A DNA stretch of 64,000 bases, taken from the NCBI RefSeq assembly GCF_001696715.1, contig NZ_MBFM01000003.1, forward strand, positions 397,388 to 461,387, written 5' to 3'. The stretch is from Thauera phenolivorans. GTDB lineage: Bacteria; Pseudomonadota; Gammaproteobacteria; Burkholderiales; Rhodocyclaceae. The notes under the pieces were generated by a model. The model saw only the letters and a list, made by a program, of their open reading frames with translations, had not been told where the DNA came from and made no database searches. This document shows positions 57,492-64,000 of the stretch, one piece after another; position 1 is the first letter of the stretch, and each line of letters opens with the position of its first letter. A program made the position numbers and the translations under genes.

Positions 57492-57497
57492 GCGGAC

Positions 57498-57751
57498 ATG
57501 GTTGTAATTCCGGCGAACTGGAGGCGTTCTGGACAGGGGTTCGATTCCCCTCACCTCCACCCAAGCGTATTCGGGAGTGCGTTTCGGTGGGGGTGTACCG
57601 GTTTCGACAGGGCGGGCAAAGGTAAGCAGGCAACCCGAGAGGCGACGGACGTAATCCGCGCAAATCCTTAAACGCCAACGATGAGCGTTTCGCAATCGCT
57701 GCATAAGCTGATTGCCGGGGCCGCTGAAGCCTTGTAACCCAAGACAGCCGG
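57498..57751 (+). ncRNA. ssrA: Two-piece (permuted) tmRNA
   Basis: The gene is circularly permuted. The acceptor piece comes first: T arm AGGGG-TTCGATT-CCCCT (57535-57551), then CACCTCC and discriminator A (57552-57559). The coding piece follows: its 5' end GGGGGTG (57589-57595) pairs with CACCTCC, and GTACCGGTTTCGACAGG matches tmRNA. The tag frame begins at GCC 57674 and reads ANDERFAIAA before TAA 57704. A segment of about 25 bases between the pieces is cut out. The acceptor end reads ACCCA, so CCA is not encoded. Ends of the mature pieces are approximate. This fills most of a 550-base stretch without a protein gene (57394-57943). Confidence 0.9.
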
Positions 57752-57777
57752 TGGGGACTTCGGTCCCCATCGTCATT
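57752..57777 (+). terminator. UUCG-loop hairpin after tmRNA
   Basis: A 7-bp stem (57752-57758 with 57763-57769) closed by a CTTCGG tetraloop, then a short T-rich tract. Either the terminator of the tmRNA gene or the last helix of the coding piece. Confidence 0.6.
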
Positions 57778-57943
57778 TGTACCGCCCGCTTTCGTCCTCC
57801 GGGTGTCGCTCCGCGCGGTTTCTTCCGCAGCTGTCGCTGGTCGACGACGAACATGCTGACTGGCGCGCGCTAGACTCCGGACTGGCACGGCCCTGATCGC
57901 GGCGCCGTGCCGACATCCCCGCAAGTCCTGAAGGTCCGAGATC

Positions 57944-60900
57944 ATGCGTCTTCGTCGGCAGCTCCTGTTCCTCGTGCTGTGCTGCGTGCACGCCGCGCTG
58001 CTTTTCGCCCAGCCGGCCCCGGCGCCGATGCGTGAGGGGGTGCAGGCCCGACTCGACACGCTCGCCGAGCGCGGGCTGTCCGAGTCCGAGCAGCGGGCGG
58101 TGCAGCAGCAGCTCGAACAGGCCCTGGCGCAGCTGGAGCGGGCGGCCGAGCGTCGAGCGCAGTTGCAGGCATTGCGCATCCAGCTGCGCGACGCACCCCA
58201 GCTCACCGCCGAGGCGCGGCAGGAGAGCGAAAGGCTCAAGCTCGCATCCGAAGCGTCGATGAGCCGCTACGACGGCATGGCGCTCACCGCGCTCGAGAAG
58301 GCCTTCGAGCAGGAGGGTGCGCGCCTCGCCGAATCGCAGGAAGCGCTCGCCAGGGCCAATGCCGAGATCATCGCCGCGCAGACCCGCCCCGAGCGGGCGC
58401 AGGTCGACATCGCCGCCGACCAGGATCGCATGCAGCAGATCGAGCTCGCATTGGCGAGCGGCCGCGACGAAAACCGCCCGCTCGACGCCGAGCGCCGGGA
58501 CGCACTCGCCGCGGAATGGCAGGCGCTTGAACTCGCGATCGAGCTGCGCCGCGAGCAGCTGGCGGGCAACAACGTGCTGCTCGATCTCGCCCAGGCCCGC
58601 CGCGACCTGCTGACCCTGCGCACCGCCGCGCTCGAGCGGGAGATGGAGGGCCTGCAGGCGCTGATCGCGCAACGCCGCAGCGAGGCGTCACAACAGGCGG
58701 TCGCCGAACTCGCGCAGAAGCCGGGCGAAAGCGGGGAGGTCGGCCTGCTGGCACGTGAACATGCCAGCAATGCCGCGCTGTCGGACCGGCTGCTGCAGGC
58801 CACCGAGCGACTCAATCTGCTCACCGAACGCAATCTCGCGGTGCGCCGGCAACTCGACGGCCTCGCCCAGATGGAGGCCGCGCTCGAGGAGCAGATCGGC
58901 GTGCTCCACGACAGCCCGCTGCTCTCACGCGTCCTCGCCGAGCAGCGGGCCTCGCTCCCCACGCTGCAGCTCGAACCGAAGCTCGCCGACGAGATCGCGG
59001 ACCTGCGGCTGTATCAGTTCGAGATCAACCAGCAGCGCAGTCGGCTCGAATCGCCAGAAGCGCAGGCGGTCCAGATGCTGGCGCAGACGCCCGCCGGCGG
59101 GGTGGAGGCGGCGGATCGGGCGGAGCTGATCGGGCTGCTCGAAACTCGCAGCCTGCTGCTCGAACGCTTGAACCGCGAGCTGAATGGGGTGCTCAACGAG
59201 GCGATCACGCTACAGCTCAACCAGGGCCAGCTGGAGACAGTCGGCGCGCGGCTGCGCGAAACGCTCGACGAACAGCTCTTCTGGGTACCGAGCAACCGAG
59301 CGGTCGAACTCGACTGGCTCGCCGCCGCCCCCGCCCGGTTGAAGGCGCAGGCCGACGCGATTCCGTGGGGGGCTGGCCTGGCCGAGCTGTGGGCGGGATT
59401 GCAGGAGCGCCCCTTCGTCTTTCTGCCCGCGCTGCTGCTGATGGCGGCTCTGCTCTGGCGCAGGCGCTGGCTCGCAGACCGGCTCGCGCGGCTGCATGGC
59501 GAGATCAACAGGGTGCGGGTCGACTCGCAGCTGCATACCCCGCTCGCGGTCTTGCTCAATGCGCTGCTGGTGCTGCCCGGCCCGCTCTTCCTCGGACTGT
59601 GCGGGCTGGCGCTGCAGCTCGACGGGCGCGGCCAGAATCTCGCGCTGGGCAACGCACTGATCGCCATGGCGCAGGGCTGGATGGTCTTTCATACCGCCTA
59701 CCGCATCCTCGCCCCCGGGGGCGTGGCCGAGCGGCACTTCCGCTGGCCGGCCGAGGAGGTCGCCATGCTGCGGCGGAAGGTGCGCAGCCTCGGCACGGTG
59801 GTGGTGGCGGTGGTCGGCGTCGTCAGCGTCGCCGAGAGCGAGCCGGCGCTGCTCGGCGATGATGTTCTCGGCATGGTGATCGTGCTCGTCTGCTACGGGT
59901 TCATGACCTGGCTGATGGGTGGCCTGCTGCATACCGGCGACAGCCGTGACAGCGGCGAGGGCAGCGAGCGCACCGAGCCGTGGCGGATGTTCGTCGGCCT
60001 GCTGCTTGCCCTGATGCCGCTCGCGATGATCGTCGCCATCCTCGCCGGTTACTACTACACCGCGATCAAGCTCACCGGCCGACTGCTCGACACCTTGTCG
60101 CTGCTGATTCTCTGGCGCCTGCTGTCTGGCGTGTCCGTGCGGGCGCTGTCGGTGGCTGCGCACCGCCTCGCCTACCAGCGCGCCCTCAACCGGCGCGAGG
60201 CGGCGGGACGGGAGGGCGCGGACGGCGAGCAGATCGAGGAGCCGGCGCTCGATCTCGACAAGGTCAACCAGCAGTCGCTGCGCCTGGTCCGTCTCGGCCT
60301 GCTGATCGGGCTCGTGGTCGCGCTGTACTGGGTGTGGGCCGACCTTATCTCGGTGTTCTCCTACCTCGACAACGTGGTCCTCTACGAATTCGCCAGCGCT
60401 GGCGGCGAGGCGGCGGACATGGTGCCGATCAGTCTCGCCGACGCGCTCGGCGCGCTCTTCATCATCGTCGTCGCGCTGCTGCTGGCGGGCAACCTGCCCG
60501 GCCTGCTCGAGGTCAGCGTGCTGTCCCGGCTGCAGCTCGCGCAGGGCAGCGCCTACGCGATCACCACGCTGCTCTCCTACATCATCGTCGGCGTCGGCTT
60601 CGTCTCGATGCTCGGTACGCTCGGGGTGAGCTGGGACAAGCTGCAATGGCTGGTGGCGGCGCTCTCGGTGGGCCTAGGCTTCGGCCTGCAGGAGATCTTC
60701 GCCAACTTCGTTTCCGGCCTGATCATCCTGTTCGAACGACCGATGCGGATCGGCGACACGGTGACCGTGGGCGACCTGTCCGGCACGGTCAGCCGCATCC
60801 GCATCCGCGCGACCACGATCACCGACTTCGACCGCAAGGAGATCATCGTCCCCAACAAGACCTTCGTCACCAGCCAGCTGATCAACTGGTCGTTGTCGGA

Positions 60901-61309
60901 CACCGTGACCCGGGTGACGATCACCATCGGCGTCGCCTACGGCAGCGATCTCGAGCTGGTGCGCAGGCTGCTGTTGCAGGCCGCGCAGGAGAACCCGCGC
61001 GTGCTCAGGGACCCGGCCCCACTGGTGGTGTTCCTCAACTTCGGCGCGAGCACGCTCGACCACGAGCTGCGGGTGCACGTGCGCGAGCTCGGCGACCGCG
61101 TCTCCGCCACCGACGAGATCAATCGACGCATCGATGCTCTGTTCGCGGAGCATGGGATCGAGATCTCGTTTGCCCAGATGGACGTGCATATCCGCAGCAT
61201 CGACGGCAAGCAGGCCACGCTGCAGACGGTCGCGCTCAAGCCGAAGGGCGGGGACGAGGGCGTCGAGCGCGCGGAGGGGCACGAGGGCGAGCCCGGCGAG
61301 AAGCCCTGA
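57944..61309 (+). CDS. Large mechanosensitive channel, MscK/KefA-like
   Basis: A 1121-residue channel of the MscS superfamily that releases solutes on hypo-osmotic shock. A signal peptide (to about residue 24) precedes a periplasmic coiled-coil region (to about 490), then about 11 membrane helices. The MscS pore and beta domain lie at about residues 860-1090, with the family GLGFGLQEIFANFVSGLIIL stretch from 910. ATG 57944 begins the signal peptide. It is the only gene between the tmRNA and the convergent acyl-CoA dehydrogenase. Confidence 0.92.
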   Translation: MRLRRQLLFLVLCCVHAALLFAQPAPAPMREGVQARLDTLAERGLSESEQRAVQQQLEQALAQLERAAERRAQLQALRIQLRDAPQLTAEARQESERLKLASEASMSRYDGMALTALEKAFEQEGARLAESQEALARANAEIIAAQTRPERAQVDIAADQDRMQQIELALASGRDENRPLDAERRDALAAEWQALELAIELRREQLAGNNVLLDLAQARRDLLTLRTAALEREMEGLQALIAQRRSEASQQAVAELAQKPGESGEVGLLAREHASNAALSDRLLQATERLNLLTERNLAVRRQLDGLAQMEAALEEQIGVLHDSPLLSRVLAEQRASLPTLQLEPKLADEIADLRLYQFEINQQRSRLESPEAQAVQMLAQTPAGGVEAADRAELIGLLETRSLLLERLNRELNGVLNEAITLQLNQGQLETVGARLRETLDEQLFWVPSNRAVELDWLAAAPARLKAQADAIPWGAGLAELWAGLQERPFVFLPALLLMAALLWRRRWLADRLARLHGEINRVRVDSQLHTPLAVLLNALLVLPGPLFLGLCGLALQLDGRGQNLALGNALIAMAQGWMVFHTAYRILAPGGVAERHFRWPAEEVAMLRRKVRSLGTVVVAVVGVVSVAESEPALLGDDVLGMVIVLVCYGFMTWLMGGLLHTGDSRDSGEGSERTEPWRMFVGLLLALMPLAMIVAILAGYYYTAIKLTGRLLDTLSLLILWRLLSGVSVRALSVAAHRLAYQRALNRREAAGREGADGEQIEEPALDLDKVNQQSLRLVRLGLLIGLVVALYWVWADLISVFSYLDNVVLYEFASAGGEAADMVPISLADALGALFIIVVALLLAGNLPGLLEVSVLSRLQLAQGSAYAITTLLSYIIVGVGFVSMLGTLGVSWDKLQWLVAALSVGLGFGLQEIFANFVSGLIILFERPMRIGDTVTVGDLSGTVSRIRIRATTITDFDRKEIIVPNKTFVTSQLINWSLSDTVTRVTITIGVAYGSDLELVRRLLLQAAQENPRVLRDPAPLVVFLNFGASTLDHELRVHVRELGDRVSATDEINRRIDALFAEHGIEISFAQMDVHIRSIDGKQATLQTVALKPKGGDEGVERAEGHEGEPGEKP

Positions 61310-61346
61310 CGGGCAGCGGCGCGCGTCGCGTCGCCGTGAAACGGGC

Positions 61347-62984
61347 TCAGCCTGGCCACGCCCGCGCGAGCAGGCCCTGCGCCGCCGCGGGCGTGGCGAG
61401 CAGGCCGCCGACCTGGCCGCCCGTCGTGGCGAGGCGGGCGGCGATGAAGGTCTCCGCGACGACGGTCGGCGCGTGGCGCCGCAGCAGCGCCGCCTGCGCC
61501 AGCAGCACGAGCTGCATCGCGGTGCGGCGCGCATGCCACTGCGCGTCCGCTGGCGCGTGCAGCTGCGACGCGAGGCCGGCGAGGGCGCGCTGCATCGCCG
61601 GCTCGCCCGCGGCCGCGTCGGCGAACTCGGCGAGCAGGGCCTCGAGCGCCTCAGGTTCGCGGCCGAGTGCGCGCAGCACGTCAAGACAGATCACGTTGCC
61701 CGAACCCTCCCAGATCGAATTGACGGGCGCCTCGCGGTACAGGCGCGGCATCGGACCATCCTCCACGTAGCCGTTGCCGCCCCATACCTCCATGCACTCG
61801 GCGATGAAGGCGATCGCGCGCTTGCAGATCCAGAACTTCGCCGCAGGGGTGACGATCCTGCGCCAGGCGCGCGCCAGCGGGTCCTCGGGCGACGCCACCG
61901 CGCTGGCCAGGCGGATGGCGAGCGCGGTGGCGGCCTCGCTCTCGAGCGCGAGTTCGGCCAGCAGGTTGCGCATCAGCGGCTGCGTCGCCAGCGCTCGGCC
62001 GAAGGCGCTGCGGTGGCGGGCATGGTGGATCGCCTCGACCAGCGCGCGGCGCATCAGCGCGGCGCTGCCGAGCACGCAGTCGAGCCGGGTCTGCGCGGCC
62101 ATCTCCATGATCGTCGCGATGCCGCGTCCTGCCTCGCCGACGAGTACGCCGAACGCATCCTCGAACTCGACTTCGGCCGAGGCGTTGGAGCGGTTGCCGA
62201 GCTTGTCCTTGAGGCGCTGGATGCGGACGTGATTGCGGCGGCCGTCGGGAAGCCAGTGCGGCAGGAAGAAGCAGCTCGGCCCCTCGTCGGTGCGCGCGAG
62301 CACGAGGTGGGCGTCGCAGCCCGGGGCGGAGAAGAACCATTTGTGCCCGACCAGCGCGTAGTGCCCGCCACGGCCGCCGGCGCCGAGCGGGCGCGCGCTG
62401 GTGGTGATGCTGCGCAGATCGGAGCCGCCCTGCTTTTCCGTCATGCCCATCCCGATCATCGCCGAGCGCTTCGCCGACAGCGGCAGTTCGCGCGCGTCGT
62501 ACTCGCGCCCGCGCAGGCGATCGGCGAGGGTGGCGAACAGCGCGCGCTCGCGCTGCAGGATCGGGATGGAGGCGAAGGTCATGGTGACCGGGCACAGCGA
62601 GCCGGCCTCGATCTGACCGTGCAGGAAGAAGGCGGCCGCGCGCGCCACGTGGGCGCCGGGCCGGGGTTCGAGCCAGGCGGAGGCGTGCACGCCGGCGCGG
62701 TAGAGCAGGCGCAACAGCGCGGTCCACGCCGGATCGAAGACGACGCGGTCGATGCGCTGGCCGCTGGCATCGTGGCTGATGAGCACTGGCGGCCGGCGCT
62801 CGGCGCTCGCGGCGAGCTCGCTGGTCTCCGCGCTGCCGAGGATGCCGCCCTGGCGCGCGAGCGCCTCGGCATGCCAGGCGGCCCCTTCGCGCGCGATCGC
62901 GGCCTGCAGGGCGGCATCGCTCGCAAAGGGATTCCAGCCGCGCAGCGGCGGCGCCTGGTTGAACACCTCGTGGGTCTGCCACAT
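61347..62984 (-). CDS. AidB-like acyl-CoA dehydrogenase
   Basis: A 545-residue flavoprotein of the acyl-CoA dehydrogenase family, AidB branch. The start MWQTHEVFNQAPPLRGWNPF is typical of AidB. FAD-binding and substrate segments include GMGMTEKQGGSDL and the late WEGSGNVICLDVLRAL. AidB proteins are linked to DNA alkylation damage in E. coli, and similar proteins act as isovaleryl-CoA dehydrogenases; which applies is not known. ATG 62984 has GGAGG upstream. Confidence 0.9.
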   Translation of the reverse strand: MWQTHEVFNQAPPLRGWNPFASDAALQAAIAREGAAWHAEALARQGGILGSAETSELAASAERRPPVLISHDASGQRIDRVVFDPAWTALLRLLYRAGVHASAWLEPRPGAHVARAAAFFLHGQIEAGSLCPVTMTFASIPILQRERALFATLADRLRGREYDARELPLSAKRSAMIGMGMTEKQGGSDLRSITTSARPLGAGGRGGHYALVGHKWFFSAPGCDAHLVLARTDEGPSCFFLPHWLPDGRRNHVRIQRLKDKLGNRSNASAEVEFEDAFGVLVGEAGRGIATIMEMAAQTRLDCVLGSAALMRRALVEAIHHARHRSAFGRALATQPLMRNLLAELALESEAATALAIRLASAVASPEDPLARAWRRIVTPAAKFWICKRAIAFIAECMEVWGGNGYVEDGPMPRLYREAPVNSIWEGSGNVICLDVLRALGREPEALEALLAEFADAAAGEPAMQRALAGLASQLHAPADAQWHARRTAMQLVLLAQAALLRRHAPTVVAETFIAARLATTGGQVGGLLATPAAAQGLLARAWPG

Positions 62985-63216
62985 GACCTGCTCCTCCGTG
63001 TGACGACTTTTCAAGCTAGTACATCCGCCAGCGGGGGGAAGGAAGGATTGACGTCCTGGTCCAGGCCGCGCTCACGGATCATGTGGGGGGCATGCGGGGG
63101 GACGAATGCGCGCTTGCGTCCCGGGGTAACCCGTCTATGATGAGGCAACATGCATGTCCAGCCGGCACGCAGGCGCCTCTGCCCGCCGGGTCGAGAACGA
63201 ACAACCGGAGAGCGCC

Positions 63217-63480
63217 ATGAAAGCCCCGTCGATCGCATCGAGTGCCGTGCTTGTCTCCCTCAGCCTGGCGGTGCTTCCGGCCAGCGCAGAACCCGTGCCA
63301 CTTTCCGCGGCCAGCCGGCTCGTCCAGCCGACCGCAGCCATCCAGGCGGCAGCCGTCGCGCCCGCCGCGGTCAAGGCGGTGGTACCGTCGGCGGCTAACT
63401 GCAGGGCCGATGCCGAGTGCAGACAGAAGATGAAGCTCGGCCTGCTGCTCGGGCTGCTGGTTCAGGGGCTCAAGCCCTAG
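63217..63480 (+). CDS. Small exported Ala-rich protein
   Basis: An 87-residue protein with a signal peptide (cleavage near ASA-EP), an Ala/Val-rich middle and two Cys near the C terminus (NCRADAEC), followed by a hydrophobic end (LGLLLGLLVQGLKP). Not recognised. ATG 63217 has GGAG upstream. Base composition matches the neighbours. Confidence 0.6.
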   Translation: MKAPSIASSAVLVSLSLAVLPASAEPVPLSAASRLVQPTAAIQAAAVAPAAVKAVVPSAANCRADAECRQKMKLGLLLGLLVQGLKP

Positions 63481-63502
63481 TCTGCAAGCCTCGCCGGCCG
63501 AC

Positions 63503-64000
63503 CTAGTCGGCTGCGGGGCCGCGTCGATTCGGCCGGCCTCCGCCAAACAACCGCAGTGCCAGCTTGCGCGCCTCGTCGAGCAGCAGCACCGAGGACCCCA
63601 CGGCTGCGGCCCGGCCCCAGTCGGCGAGGCTCAGCGGCACGGTATGAAACACCGCCTGAGCCGGCGGCCAATGAACCACTACGATCTGCAGTGCCAGCAC
63701 GCTCAGGATTGCCACCCAAAGCTTGCCGTTACGGAAGAAATGGCGGTTGAAGGCGCTGCCGAATTCGGCGCGGGCGTTGAAGGTGTTGAAGAACTGGAAC
63801 AGCACGAAGGTGGTGAAGGCGAGGGTGAGCGCGTAGGCGTGCCCGCCCTGGTGCTCGCCCCAGGCGTAGGCGCCGAGCGTGCCCGCAGCCATCGTCACGC
63901 CATACATCAGCAGGCGGGCGAGGCGAGGACCGGTCAGGATCGCCGCATCGAGCGCCCGCGGCGGCGCCGACATCGCGCCGGGGCGGGCCGGCTCGAGGCC
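63503..64000 (-). CDS. P-type cation-transporting ATPase, C-terminal fragment
   Basis: The C-terminal part of a calcium-ATPase-type P-type transporter (about 165 residues seen), running out of the right edge. The segment with membrane helices, FNTFNARAE, FRNGKLW and LADWGRAAAVGSSVLLLDEARKL is typical of the last helices of this family. The catalytic domains lie outside the window, so the transported ion cannot be told. Confidence 0.85.
   Translation of the reverse strand, partial: GLEPARPGAMSAPPRALDAAILTGPRLARLLMYGVTMAAGTLGAYAWGEHQGGHAYALTLAFTTFVLFQFFNTFNARAEFGSAFNRHFFRNGKLWVAILSVLALQIVVVHWPPAQAVFHTVPLSLADWGRAAAVGSSVLLLDEARKLALRLFGGGRPNRRGPAAD

Noticed and set aside
57519-57563. Apparent 3' half of a tRNA, as might mark an integrase attachment site
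   Set aside because: Its T arm and acceptor pair with the tmRNA coding piece just downstream, so it is the acceptor piece of the permuted tmRNA; no integrase or element edge is nearby.

Overview
The window reads as a contiguous piece of a chromosome from a high-GC betaproteobacterium, most likely of the Rhodocyclales (Thauera/Azoarcus-like). This is an inference from GC-rich codon use, protein styles, operon orders and the two-piece (permuted) tmRNA whose tag reads ANDERFAIAA; no database was searched. Nearly all of it is densely packed housekeeping sequence on both strands. Both ends cut genes: purL lacks its 5' part at the left edge, and a P-type ATPase lacks its N-terminal part at the right edge.

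Layout. 1-6.2 kb: purL, then a copper block (a DUF2946 protein, a PCu(A)C chaperone and an OprC/NosA-type TonB receptor with recognisable copper ligands). 6.2-15.3 kb: ETF-ubiquinone oxidoreductase, facing a hot-dog thioesterase across a possible operator, then acetoacetyl-CoA synthetase, an isochorismatase-like hydrolase, and the pyrG-kdsA-eno-ftsB run. 15.3-21.1 kb: small envelope proteins (NlpC/P60 lipoprotein, MliC-like, SIMPL), a gamma-carbonic anhydrase-like protein, rlmJ, a MazG-like pyrophosphohydrolase, a PiT phosphate transporter and a DUF3301 protein. 21.2-29.5 kb: an unusual FolE paralogue, a small kinase-like protein, fabI, a HAD protein, an unrecognised protein, yaeQ, acpH, srkA, a DEAD-box helicase and a cold-shock gene. 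29.7-36.7 kb: rbgA, a small zinc-ribbon-like protein, an alpha/beta hydrolase, a PHP phosphatase, a YciO-type protein, a site-2 protease, scpA, scpB and rluB. 36.7-45.8 kb: the transcription/translation operon rimP-nusA-infB-rbfA-truB followed by rpsO-pnp, with a terminator-like hairpin in the rimP leader.

The accessory part starts just after pnp. A complete group IIC intron with its maturase sits immediately downstream of the pnp terminator and separates it from dksA. Then come three tRNA genes (Pro, Arg, His). A three-gene operon follows (hemerythrin, DUF2249 protein, heme-copper-oxidase-like membrane protein) with an FNR/Anr-type box upstream of it, which suggests an oxygen- or nitric-oxide-responsive module. 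The right part holds an MFS transporter, a BaiN/HI0933 flavoprotein, a 1244-residue DUF748 protein, a pterin carbinolamine dehydratase, the permuted tmRNA gene, an MscK-like channel, an AidB-like acyl-CoA dehydrogenase and a small exported protein.

The observations most worth following are the FolE paralogue with changed active-site residues beside a mini-kinase, the FNR-box hemerythrin operon, the intron between pnp and dksA, and the permuted tmRNA that does not encode an intact CCA end. No CRISPR array, prophage or insertion sequence was seen.
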